A DNA stretch of 64,000 bases, taken from assembly GCA_965198025.1 (NCBI GenBank), contig OZ240237.1, positions 310,001 to 374,000 on the forward strand. The letters run 5' to 3'. Numbering within the stretch: the first letter of the stretch is position 1; every line of letters starts with the position of its first letter. The stretch is from CAYWWM01 sp965198025 (GTDB lineage: Bacteria; Acidobacteriota; Terriglobia; 2-12-FULL-54-10). The notes beneath the pieces were generated by a model that did no database searches, was not told the DNA's origin, and was given only the letters and a program-made list of their open reading frames with translations. Made by a program: the position numbers and the translations under genes. This document shows, in pieces, positions 50,739 through 59,816 of this stretch.

Positions 50739-51905
50739 TCACTGAAACAGAACCATGACGATTCCGGTCACGATCACGTTCGCGATCGACAAAGGAATCA
50801 GCCAGCGCCATCCGACGCTCATCAACTGGTCGTAACGATAGCGCGGAAACGTGAACCGAATCCAGATAAACGTGTACACGGCGAGGAAGACCTTGGCCGT
50901 GAACCAGAAGAAGTTCCCGACAAAGTCGAGCACTACCGGCAGCGCTAACAGTGCAATGCCCAGCAGGATGCAAACTCCTCCGATCCCGGCCATGGCGACT
51001 TTCTCCGTGGGACGAATCTGCCGGGTCGAGCTGAGGAACGACAGGCCGCCCAGCCCTAGCATCGCCGCCACAGGCATGTAGTCGAGGATCCAAAGTGCCT
51101 CTACGTTCGGGAACGGCCGCAGCCAACCACCCAGGAAGAGCGTAACGGCAATGCAACAGACGATTACGATGTTGGAGTATTCCGCTAGGAAGTAAAGCGC
51201 GAACCGGAAGCCACTGAACTCGGTGTGGTATCCGGCCACGATTTCCGACTCGGCCTCCGGCATGTCAAACGGGGCGCGGTTGGTTTCGGCCAGGGCCGCC
51301 ACGAAGAAAATGAAGAATGCGACTGGCTGGTAGAAGATGAACCACATCCCAGCCTCGCGCTGCGCCAGGACGATGCCCTGCATACTAAGCGTTCCGGCTA
51401 CCATTAACCCGCCCACGATGGCGAATCCCATCGCGACCTCGTAGCTGACAAGCTGGGCTGTCGAGCGCAGCGCGCCAAGCAGCGGGTAATGGCTGTTCGA
51501 GCTCCACCCTCCTAGAATGATCCCGAGAATCCCCATCGAGGAAACCGCCAGAATGAACAACAGCCCAATATTGGTGTCGGTAACGTAAATCGTATCGCTG
51601 AAGGGAACCACGGAAAACGCCACCAGTCCGGTGACTACCGGAATGATCGGCGAGACCCAAAACACCCACTTGTCTGCCATCGAGGGGATGATGTCTTCCT
51701 TGATCAGCAGCTTGACGGCGTCGGCAATTGGCTGGAGCAGCCCATGCGGCCCAACACGCATTGGACCCAGACGCGCCTGGATGTCGGCCATCACCTTGCG
51801 TTCGAGCAGCACGATGTAGCCGGCCACCAAGGGAAATACGGCGACCAGCACCGCGATGACGATTAGCGGTCTCCACTCCAGACCAAAGGGCAGCTCGAAC
51901 GGCAA
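50739..51905 (-). CDS. nuoH: NADH-quinone oxidoreductase subunit H
   Basis: 388 aa, eight helices. LLERKVMADIQARLGPMRVGPHGLLQPIADAVKLLIKED, AETNRAPFDMPEAESEIVAGYHTEFSGFRFALYF (quinone site loops) and RYDQLMSVGWRWLIPL are characteristic. TTG start with GGGAGG 8 nt upstream. Confidence 0.97.
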   Translation of the reverse strand: MPFELPFGLEWRPLIVIAVLVAVFPLVAGYIVLLERKVMADIQARLGPMRVGPHGLLQPIADAVKLLIKEDIIPSMADKWVFWVSPIIPVVTGLVAFSVVPFSDTIYVTDTNIGLLFILAVSSMGILGIILGGWSSNSHYPLLGALRSTAQLVSYEVAMGFAIVGGLMVAGTLSMQGIVLAQREAGMWFIFYQPVAFFIFFVAALAETNRAPFDMPEAESEIVAGYHTEFSGFRFALYFLAEYSNIVIVCCIAVTLFLGGWLRPFPNVEALWILDYMPVAAMLGLGGLSFLSSTRQIRPTEKVAMAGIGGVCILLGIALLALPVVLDFVGNFFWFTAKVFLAVYTFIWIRFTFPRYRYDQLMSVGWRWLIPLSIANVIVTGIVMVLFQ

Positions 51906-51937
51906 ATCAGCAGCCCTCCCGGCGTGGAACGTTCATG

Positions 51938-53062
51938 TTACCGGTCCACCTCTCCCAGCACGATGTCAATTGTGCCGATAATGGCCACCACGTCGGCTAC
52001 GAGGTGTCCGCGCACCATGCGATTAAGGGCCTGCAAGTTGATGAATGATGGCGGCCGCACCCGCACTCGGTAGGGTTGCGTGCTGCCGTCGCTCGCCACC
52101 AGATAGCCGAGCTCGCCCTTGGGAGACTCGATCGAGTGATAGACTTCCCCGGGCGGAGGTTTGATGATTTTGGGGACCTTCGCCATCACCGGGCCGGTCG
52201 GAATTCGGTTCACTGCCTGCCGGATGATGCGCACGGATTGCCGCATTTCCTCGATTCGCACCAGATACCGATCATAGGTGTCCCCGACTGTGCCGGTCGG
52301 GATATCAAATTCGAACTCCTCGTAGGCTGCGTAGGGCAGCGCTTTCCGGATGTCCCACTTGACGCCGCTCGCTCGGAGCAGCGGTCCGGTCACGCTCAGA
52401 TCTATGGCTTCGTCCGACTTCAAAATCCCTACGTTCTTGGTCCTTTCGAGCCAGATACGGTTGTGGGTGAGCAGAGTTTCGTATTCGTCCACCTTTTTGA
52501 GGAAGAAATCGCAGAATGCTCTAACCTGTTCTTCGAAGCCGTCGTACAGCTCATACTGCAGACCGCCGATCCGGAAGGCGTGCGTGGTGAGCCGCGCGCC
52601 GCAGTAGTTTTCGAAAATCTTCAGAATCTCTTCCCGTTCGCGAAAGCAGTAAAACAGCGGCGTGATCGCACCGAGGTCGAGCGCATGGGTTCCAAGCCAC
52701 AGCAGGTGGCTCGAGATCCGGTTGAGTTCGGTCAGGATCGTGCGGACGTAGCGGGCGCGGGGCGGGGCCTCGGCGCCGAGCAGCTTCTCGACCGACTCGC
52801 AATACCCCAGGCCGTTCGAGACCGCCGCCACGTAGTCCATCCGGTCCACGTACGGAGCAAACTGGTTGTAGGTGCGGTTTTCCCCGATCTTTTCTACGCC
52901 ACGGTGCAGATACCCGATTACGCACTCAGCGCCCAGCACCTTCTCGCCGTCGAGTTTCAGGATGACCCTCAGAACCCCGTGCGTGGAAGGGTGCTGCGGT
53001 CCCATGTTGATGACAATCTCGTTGGCGTCGAGGAAGGTAGCTTGGGGGGCGGTCTCAATCAT
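51938..53062 (-). CDS. nuoD: NADH-quinone oxidoreductase subunit D
   Basis: 374 aa peripheral-arm subunit forming the quinone pocket with H and B. NMGPQHPSTHGVLR, GYLHRGVEKIGENRTY, DRMDYVAAVSNGLGY and PKGELGYLVASDGSTQPYR are conserved. ATG 53062 overlaps the nuoC stop (ATGA). Confidence 0.97.
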   Translation of the reverse strand: MIETAPQATFLDANEIVINMGPQHPSTHGVLRVILKLDGEKVLGAECVIGYLHRGVEKIGENRTYNQFAPYVDRMDYVAAVSNGLGYCESVEKLLGAEAPPRARYVRTILTELNRISSHLLWLGTHALDLGAITPLFYCFREREEILKIFENYCGARLTTHAFRIGGLQYELYDGFEEQVRAFCDFFLKKVDEYETLLTHNRIWLERTKNVGILKSDEAIDLSVTGPLLRASGVKWDIRKALPYAAYEEFEFDIPTGTVGDTYDRYLVRIEEMRQSVRIIRQAVNRIPTGPVMAKVPKIIKPPPGEVYHSIESPKGELGYLVASDGSTQPYRVRVRPPSFINLQALNRMVRGHLVADVVAIIGTIDIVLGEVDR

Positions 53063-53637
53063 TGTCCGCTCTCGATGTGCAGATTTTCCTGGACCCACCG
53101 GTTATCCTGCTGCAGGATGCCGTAGTCTTTTCGCAAGGGATGCCCCTGCCACTCTTCCGGCAGAAGAATCCGCCGCAGGTTCGGGTGGCCCTCAAAGCGG
53201 ATCCCGAACATGTCGTAGACTTCCCGCTCCATCCAGTCGGCGGCACCCCAGACGGAGATTGCGCTCTCGACGGTTTCGCCGTCTCCCACCGGGACCTTCA
53301 GGCGCAACCGCTCGTTGCGAGTGAAGGAATAAAGCTGGTAGATCACTTGAAACCGCTTTTCCTCCTTCGGGAAATCCATGGCGGTCAAGTCCGCCAGCAG
53401 CGTGAATCCGAACTCCGACTTGAGATAATTCGCTACGGCAAGAAGGTTTTCCTTCGGCACGATGAAGAAATTCTGGCCCCGAAACATGAGTGCTTCGAGA
53501 GCGACTTCGGGAAACTGTTTGCGCAGCACCTCCGGAAGTTCTCCGCTCCATGGCTCCGGCGCAGGCACGGCCGGCTTGGCCGGGGCTCGCTTGGCGGGCG
53601 CCGGTTTCGCTGCTTTGCCTTCTTTTTCTTCGGCCAT
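53059..53637 (-). CDS. nuoC: NADH-quinone oxidoreductase subunit C
   Basis: 192 aa. Ala/Pro/Lys-rich N-terminal extension (about 30 residues), then the 30-kDa subunit domain with LTAMDFPKEEKRFQVIYQLYS, GAADWMEREVYDMFGIRFEGHPNLRRILLPEEWQGHPLRKDY. First gene of the nuo cluster in this window; A and B are not upstream. Confidence 0.96.
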   Translation of the reverse strand: MAEEKEGKAAKPAPAKRAPAKPAVPAPEPWSGELPEVLRKQFPEVALEALMFRGQNFFIVPKENLLAVANYLKSEFGFTLLADLTAMDFPKEEKRFQVIYQLYSFTRNERLRLKVPVGDGETVESAISVWGAADWMEREVYDMFGIRFEGHPNLRRILLPEEWQGHPLRKDYGILQQDNRWVQENLHIESGQ

Positions 53638-53743
53638 CAGGTTTCGCTCGTAACTCGCTCAGTGGAAATTCCGTTCGGACAAGAAACATTGATTTCTAAC
53701 ACAGCGCAGAAATCAGTGTCAACGCCGAAAGCTCTTCCGCGGT

Positions 53744-54745
53744 TCATTTCCGCACAGGCGTCGAAACAGCCGCGCCGACTGTTTCGAGAACCATCTCCGC
53801 GAGCGCGCCGATGAATCGTGATGAATCGTTCAGGCCCGGCATCATCTCGAACTGGCGGACCCCCGCCTGCATGGCCTCTTCCCGCACCTCGCGGTCAATC
53901 TCATGCAGCGTTTCAATGTGATCGGAAACGAATGAGACCGGGACAATCAGAAGGTCTCGCGCCCCCTGCCCAGCCAATCGGGAGACCACTTCGTGGATTG
54001 AGGGCTGCAGCCAGCGTCCTGGGCCGACCTGGCTCTGATAGCAAACCGTGTGCGGCAAGTTCCATCGGCCCCGTTCCATCACCAGCCGCGAGGTCTCCTC
54101 CACCTGCTTTTGATATGGATCTCCCCCTTGAATTACGGAAACGGGGAGGCCGTGTGCGCTGAAAATCAAATGGACGTTTTTCGGAGCAGCGAACCGGCGC
54201 AGCATGTTTTCAATCTGTTCCACCAAGGAGGCGATGTAGCTCGGATGGTCATGAAAATCCTGGATCACTCGCGCCGGGGCGTCTGACAATTCCGAAACCG
54301 GAAAGCGCCGGTTCCACTCGTTCAAACTGCTGCCGGTAGTGGTTTTTGAGTATTGCGGATAGAGGGGCAGGAGGACCAGTTCCGTACAGGCACTCTTCTT
54401 GAGCTCCTGCAGAGCCTCTTCAGTGGACGGATGCCAGTACCGCATTGCGACCACCACCCGTGCGCCGAGCGACGGCCGCAAAGCATCTTCCAGCGCGCGC
54501 GCCTGCCTCGCTGTCCACTCGACGATGGGGGACTTCCCTCCGATGGCTGCGTATCCCTTCTTGACCTTCTTGGCCCGAGTAATGGAAATCAGTTTTGCCA
54601 AAGCGGGGCGCCCTATCCTGGCTAACGGAAAATTAATGATGTCCGGGTCCAGGAAAAGGTTGTAGAGGAACGGCTCAACAGCGTCCAAGGAATCCGGTCC
54701 GCCTAACTGGAAGAGCACTACGCCGAGTCTTCGTTCCCGCTCCAT
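53744..54745 (-). CDS. hemH: Ferrochelatase
   Basis: 333 aa from ATG 54745 (a TTG at 54769 would add eight residues). It inserts ferrous iron into a porphyrin at the end of haem synthesis. GVVLFQLGGPDSLDAVEPFL at the N-terminus, IFSAHGLPVSVIQGGDPY (metal-binding His) and PVSFVSDHIETLHEID (acidic site) match the family. It lies 106 bp upstream of nuoC on the same strand, which fits a haem-respiration link. Confidence 0.93.
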   Translation of the reverse strand: MERERRLGVVLFQLGGPDSLDAVEPFLYNLFLDPDIINFPLARIGRPALAKLISITRAKKVKKGYAAIGGKSPIVEWTARQARALEDALRPSLGARVVVAMRYWHPSTEEALQELKKSACTELVLLPLYPQYSKTTTGSSLNEWNRRFPVSELSDAPARVIQDFHDHPSYIASLVEQIENMLRRFAAPKNVHLIFSAHGLPVSVIQGGDPYQKQVEETSRLVMERGRWNLPHTVCYQSQVGPGRWLQPSIHEVVSRLAGQGARDLLIVPVSFVSDHIETLHEIDREVREEAMQAGVRQFEMMPGLNDSSRFIGALAEMVLETVGAAVSTPVRK

Positions 54746-54977
54746 GAACGGTTGATTCTCTGCGGACAAAACAACACCTGTCCTTCACGGGGATTCAAGG
54801 CTGGCAATTCGCCCGGCCGCCACTAACCCGGGCGCGATGAAGCGAGACAGACTGCTTGGATAGCGGCCGAATGACGTTCGGTTTCTGATAGACGAGTCTA
54901 ACACTCTCTGAACGGGCAGGCAACGTTGGTTAATCCGACGGCCGCTCGGTGAGTGGAGTCTGGTTGCAGTTTCCCTA

Positions 54978-57314
54978 TTACTGGTCCCCGCCCAAGCGGA
55001 ATGAAATTCCACCGCGAACCTGAAATGGGGTTCCAAGAAATTCCACCGGGCGGAGATTCGTGACGATCCGTTCGGCGGTCAGATTTTCGAATGTCACGAA
55101 TACCTGGGCTGCTTCCCCGACCGAGCGCGATACGGTGGCGTCAACCTGGAAGAATTCTTCGAGGAGGAGCTGATTCCGGTCGTCATTGTACTGGTCCCCC
55201 ACAAACCGCCCGATCCAGCCTAAACGGAATCCTCCCGGCAGGGCCATGTCGGCCGTCAGGCTCACCCGGTGTTCCGGAACCTGGGGCAGAAGGTTACCTT
55301 CCACGATCGGATTGGTCGGGTTGTCGGTTACCGTGGCGCGACTGAACAAGTAAAACATTCGGAGCTGGACGGCGCGGCCGAGTTCCCAGGCTGCCGTTGC
55401 TTCCAGGCCCGCGATGCGGGCGTTCCCAAGGTTTTGACGCTGGCGAAGGATTCGGTTAGGGTTGGGCTGATTCGGGAGCGTTACGTTAGAAACGGGGTCG
55501 TCGAGGTAGTTGAAGAAACCCGCCAGGCTGAGGCGTACGGTGGGGGCGGGCTGGACACGGCCGCCGATCTCAAAGCCGAGGTTGCGTTCGGAGGTGAGCT
55601 CATGGTTCGGAGTCGTTATGACGTTGCCGACCTGAAACCGCCGGTAGAGCTCATTCAGGGTCGGCGATCGGAAGGAGCGGAACAGGGAGCCGTAGAGAGA
55701 GAGTTGAGAGGCGGCCTGGTACGTAAAGCCCGCGCGGGGGCTGAAAACGGTTTCGGACTTGCCTTCGACGGGATTTAGGGAAATGGGATTACCCTCGAAA
55801 ACGGTTCCCGCCTCAGCGTCATAATTCCTTGCTACGTCTACCCGCCCGCCAACCACAAGAGTTAGCCGGGAAGTGGCCGCGTAGTTTTCCTCAGCAAAAA
55901 AGCCGACCGTAGCTTGCTTGCCGAGGCCAAAGCGGGAAAGGAGAAAGCGCGGCGTGCCGCCGAAGGCGCCCACATGGATGTTGTCTTTGCTTTCCCCGGC
56001 CACCATCCAGAGATCACCTCCAGCCACGATCTGGTGGCGCTCCCGCGAGACGGTCCACGAAAGCGAAATGCCGCCGTCGACCGACGGCACGGTCTGCTGG
56101 TTGGCCAAACGCTCCAGGTTCCGGTCACCGGAAACAGCGGAAAACTGGCTCGCAAAGATCGTCCGGCGGAAGAACGCCCGAATATCCACGCGGTCCCGGG
56201 GAGCCGGCGAGAACTGGAAGCGGGTGGCGAAATCATAGGAGCGCGTCTCGTTGATCTGAATCCGAGTCCCGTTGCTGCGGTCCTCAGTCAGAAAACCGCC
56301 TTCCAGGGACAGGACCGAGGTTCCGTCGACTGGCGCTCGCTCCGCATAGAAGCGAAAGGCCCGGTAATCCACCCCAGCCGGGACATCCACCGCTCCCCGA
56401 TCGGATTCCGAAACCACGGGGTAGCCGCCGAAATTGAATACGGAGCCCGAAGCGGAAAAACCGTAATCGCCGACGCGGTGCGAGGTGTAAAAGTCGCCCT
56501 TGACGGAGTCTCTACTTCCGCCCTGAACCCGGAACTCCGCCGTGGCCGGCGTGGGAAGTTTCTTGAGGATCTGCATCACGCCGCCCAAGCCGTAGTTGCC
56601 GTAAAGAGCCGAGCCACCGCCGTTGGCGAGTTCCACCTGCTGCAGACTCAGGGCCGGAATGCGGTTCCAATGAACCCATCCGCCGAAGGCGTCGTTCAAG
56701 GGCACTCCGTCATTGAGCAGCAAGGACCGGCTGACCCCGCTTGGCCCGATTCCACGCAACGAAAAACCCTGCGTGGTGGGGTGCGCAACGAGGCTGCTCG
56801 ACCGGCGAAACAGGGAGAATTCCGGAAGGGAGCGCAGGCTGTCATCGAGCGTCTGATACGGCATCTGGCGGAGCGTGTCCTCGTTCAGAATCTTGACGTT
56901 TGCGACAGAGGTTGCCACCGGCGCGGGGAGGCGGCTTGCTGTGACCGTAACGGACTCGTTGAGCGGGCCGAGACGCAGGACAACTTCTCGGTCCTCCTCG
57001 CTGAGGTCGATGTCCTGGAGGGCCGGCAGGAAGGGCACAAGACTCACTTGGAGCCGGTAGACGCCGGGGTTCAGGCTGTCGAACAGAAATTCGCCGGTCG
57101 GGCTGGTGGTCACGACGGCGACCTCACGGCCTTCCTGCAACAATCTAACCTCGGCATCTGCGAGCGGTCCGCCAGGTCCTTCCACGGTTCCGCGTAGGGT
57201 CGCCGCCCAGGCTTGGATCGCAGCCCCCGACAGAAGCAACAGGAAAAGAAGGCAACTCCGAAAAAACGGTTCCCGGATATCGAGGACTTGCCCCAAGCGG
57301 CTCTCTGCTGTCAT
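54978..57314 (-). CDS. TonB-dependent receptor with carboxypeptidase-regulatory N-terminal domain
   Basis: 778 aa. Signal peptide (about residues 17-38), a carboxypeptidase-regulatory-like domain (LRGTVEGPGGPLADAEVRLLQEG, about 40-115), plug (PVATSVANVKILNEDTLRQMPYQTLDDSLRSLPEF and FSLRGIGPSGVSRSLLLNDGVPLNDAFGG) and a 22-strand-type barrel. Smaller than the receptor at 8-11 kb, with a FeCoct/vitamin-type layout; the substrate is not known. Start 57314 is chosen for the signal sequence; the ribosome-binding site is distant. Confidence 0.9.
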   Translation of the reverse strand: MTAESRLGQVLDIREPFFRSCLLFLLLLSGAAIQAWAATLRGTVEGPGGPLADAEVRLLQEGREVAVVTTSPTGEFLFDSLNPGVYRLQVSLVPFLPALQDIDLSEEDREVVLRLGPLNESVTVTASRLPAPVATSVANVKILNEDTLRQMPYQTLDDSLRSLPEFSLFRRSSSLVAHPTTQGFSLRGIGPSGVSRSLLLNDGVPLNDAFGGWVHWNRIPALSLQQVELANGGGSALYGNYGLGGVMQILKKLPTPATAEFRVQGGSRDSVKGDFYTSHRVGDYGFSASGSVFNFGGYPVVSESDRGAVDVPAGVDYRAFRFYAERAPVDGTSVLSLEGGFLTEDRSNGTRIQINETRSYDFATRFQFSPAPRDRVDIRAFFRRTIFASQFSAVSGDRNLERLANQQTVPSVDGGISLSWTVSRERHQIVAGGDLWMVAGESKDNIHVGAFGGTPRFLLSRFGLGKQATVGFFAEENYAATSRLTLVVGGRVDVARNYDAEAGTVFEGNPISLNPVEGKSETVFSPRAGFTYQAASQLSLYGSLFRSFRSPTLNELYRRFQVGNVITTPNHELTSERNLGFEIGGRVQPAPTVRLSLAGFFNYLDDPVSNVTLPNQPNPNRILRQRQNLGNARIAGLEATAAWELGRAVQLRMFYLFSRATVTDNPTNPIVEGNLLPQVPEHRVSLTADMALPGGFRLGWIGRFVGDQYNDDRNQLLLEEFFQVDATVSRSVGEAAQVFVTFENLTAERIVTNLRPVEFLGTPFQVRGGISFRLGGDQ

Positions 57315-57517
57315 ATGTGTGTTTGCCTTTCTCCTTCGGGATTTCGAACAATGTGAGATCCAGGCGCAACACCCCGAATGCAATATATTACGCGATTTCG
57401 AGGTGTCAGACTAGGGTATAAGAACGCGCCGGCGTGGAACCTGAATTTTCGACCATAAGGGTTCAGAGGAATCCTGCTCAACTACTCTCCCGGGGGAGCG
57501 GTCACTGATTCGCAGGT

Positions 57518-59008
57518 CTATTGTGAATCGGATTCGCAGACGATGCGGGTGAGCGTTTGGAAATGGTAGCCCATGATGGCCAGCATCATTGCGCGGTCGA
57601 AGGCGTAGCGGTATTTTGTGGCAGCTTCCAGGAAGAACTTCCAGTAGCTGCTGCGGGACTCTCCGAGCACACCCTGTTTAATCATGGACCGCAAGACGGC
57701 TAGGTAGTCCGACGACGTGCGTGGCGCATGGTGAAACGCACGCGGAGATTCCGCCAGGAACCGCCGCACGCGGTCATAGTAAGCGTCGGGATCGTAGATT
57801 CTCTTCAAGATCGAGCGGTAACCCTCGACCAGCCGCTCCGGATTCATCTTGGGGATGAAGTTGAGCGTCAGGTTCATGTTGTTGCCGCTGCCCTCGGCTA
57901 GAATGCGGCCTTCTTTCGAGAGGCGGCGATAGAGCTGTGTTCCGGGAAGCGCCAGCAGAAGCCCGACCATGGCAAGCGGGATGCCACTCTCCTGGATAAA
58001 TTCGACCTGGCGGTCGAATATTTCCTCGGGATCGTTGTCAAAACCGACGATGAAGCCCGCCATGACCTCCATGCCGTAGCTCTGAATCCGCCGTACGCTA
58101 TCCATCAAGTTGCGGCGGGTGTTCTGTAGCTTCTGGGCCTCTTTCAGACTTTCCTCGACGGGCGTCTCAATGCCCAGGAAGACCCGAATGAATCGTGAGT
58201 CTTTCATCTTCTGAAGCAGATCGAGGTCGTCGGCGAGGTTGAGCGAGGCCTCCGTGAAGAACGTAAACGGCTTACGCTGCCGGTTGTTCCATTCGGCCAG
58301 CACCGGCAGCATTTCTTTTACCTTGACCTTGTTGCCGATAAAGTTGTCGTCCACGACGAAGATGCTGCCGCGCCACTTGCGGTCGCGCAACTGTTCGACT
58401 TCGGCGATCACCTGCTCGGCCGACTTCAAGCGCGGGCGGCGGCCGTAAATTTCGATGATGTCGCAGAACTCGCAGTTGAACGGGCAGCCGCGTGAATACT
58501 GGATAGCCATCGCGCTATAGTGCTTCATGTCAATCAGGCTCAGGTCGGGAACCGGAGTCGTGCTCAGCATCGGCCGCTCGGAGGCCTGGTACAAAGGCTT
58601 GGCTGTCCCCCGTTCCAGGTCCAAGGCGAGACCGGGGACGATCTCTTCCGCTTCTCCGATGACTACGTGGTCGGCATGCTGCCGCAGTTCGGCGACGCTT
58701 GAAGTGATCGGCCCGCCAATCACTGTCCGCAAGCCGCGTTTGCGACAGCGCGCCAGGATTTCCAGAGTTTCTTTCTTGTGAACCAGCATCCCGCTCAGCA
58801 TCGCAACGTCAGCCCACCGCAGGTCGGCGTCGGAAAGAGGGCGGACATTGGTGTCGACGAGCCGCTTCTTCCAATCTGATGGAAGCAGTGAGGCCACCGT
58901 CATCAGGCCCAGCGGTGGGTAGGCGGAGCGCTTTCCCTCAAATGAGAGCGCGTACTTGAAGCTCCAATAAGTGTCCGGCCATTCGGGATAGATTAGTAGC
59001 GCATTCAC
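57518..59008 (-). CDS. B12-binding radical SAM protein (DUF4070)
   Basis: 496 aa, GTG start after AAGGGAAG. N-terminal cobalamin-binding-like domain (about 1-145: YPEWPDTYWSFKYALSFEG, YPPLGLMTVASLLP, IGGPITSSV, VIGEAEEI), radical SAM core (about 165-375) with RGCPFNCEFC, then DUF4070 at the C terminus. Family members are methylases or other B12-radical SAM enzymes, including the hopanoid methylase HpnP; HpnP identity is not shown, and the only hopanoid-like gene (hpnI) is 19 kb away. Confidence 0.85.
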   Translation of the reverse strand: MNALLIYPEWPDTYWSFKYALSFEGKRSAYPPLGLMTVASLLPSDWKKRLVDTNVRPLSDADLRWADVAMLSGMLVHKKETLEILARCRKRGLRTVIGGPITSSVAELRQHADHVVIGEAEEIVPGLALDLERGTAKPLYQASERPMLSTTPVPDLSLIDMKHYSAMAIQYSRGCPFNCEFCDIIEIYGRRPRLKSAEQVIAEVEQLRDRKWRGSIFVVDDNFIGNKVKVKEMLPVLAEWNNRQRKPFTFFTEASLNLADDLDLLQKMKDSRFIRVFLGIETPVEESLKEAQKLQNTRRNLMDSVRRIQSYGMEVMAGFIVGFDNDPEEIFDRQVEFIQESGIPLAMVGLLLALPGTQLYRRLSKEGRILAEGSGNNMNLTLNFIPKMNPERLVEGYRSILKRIYDPDAYYDRVRRFLAESPRAFHHAPRTSSDYLAVLRSMIKQGVLGESRSSYWKFFLEAATKYRYAFDRAMMLAIMGYHFQTLTRIVCESDSQ

Positions 59009-59162
59009 CGTTCTTCCCTTCGATACCCTTCGCCTGGGGTCTGGCTATCATAAACGGACTGCATCCAAGCTGCAATCCCTTGGCAGCGAGAAGCGAAAGA
59101 TCGGGCCTGGCCGGGGAATCAGAAAAGTCAATGGGAAATTGGCTAAGGGAGCAAGGGATCTC

Positions 59163-59768
59163 TTACCAGGCGATCCTCCGACGAGCGAATTCCCGTTCCA
59201 GTTGATCCTGGGACTGGAACTGTACGGCGTCGATCCCCTCGCATCGTGCCGCTTCTACAAACTTTCCTACGTCATCGGTGAAGAAGCATTCTTCGGGCCG
59301 GCAGCCGGCGCGGGCGGTCGCTTCACGGTAGATCGCGGGAGAAGGCTTGGTCGCACCCACCCGGTAAGAAAGCACGAAGTCGTCGAAATGCTGCAGCAGC
59401 GGGTAGCGTTCCTGCACCACCCGAAAATGGACGGCATTGGTGTTCGACAGCAGCACCAGCCGCTGGCGGCGGCGCAAACCCGCCAGCAGACTTTCCGAAA
59501 GCAGCGTCTCGGGAAGGAAAATGGTACTCCAGATTTCCCAAAACTGCCCGTAGTCGACGTGCATGTCCAAGGTCTCGCAGACCTCGCTCGCGAATTCCTC
59601 CGGCGACATGCGTCCGGTCTCGAAGCGCTCGCCCACTCCGGTCGGGCGCAGCCGCGCCGGGATTTCCGTCGGTGGCAACGACGATACCTTGCTGAACGCC
59701 GCATGGCAGCGGTTGAAATCCACAGGCACAATCACGTTGCCGAGATCGAGCAAAATGGCTTTGATCAT
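59163..59768 (-). CDS. HAD-family phosphatase, YihX-like
   Basis: 201 aa. HAD motif I appears as LLDLGNVIVP (nucleophile Asp with Gly at +2), motif II LLSNTNA, Lys in GATKPSPAIY and motif IV FFTDDVGKFVEAA. The short helical cap is type I. The pattern is that of YihX-type glucose-1-phosphate phosphatases. Follows the radical SAM gene's upstream spacer on the same strand. Confidence 0.85.
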   Translation of the reverse strand: MIKAILLDLGNVIVPVDFNRCHAAFSKVSSLPPTEIPARLRPTGVGERFETGRMSPEEFASEVCETLDMHVDYGQFWEIWSTIFLPETLLSESLLAGLRRRQRLVLLSNTNAVHFRVVQERYPLLQHFDDFVLSYRVGATKPSPAIYREATARAGCRPEECFFTDDVGKFVEAARCEGIDAVQFQSQDQLEREFARRRIAW

Positions 59769-59816
59769 CGCCTTCAGAATCCGATCAACAAACAGATTAC
59801 CCGCTTCGGATTGGGT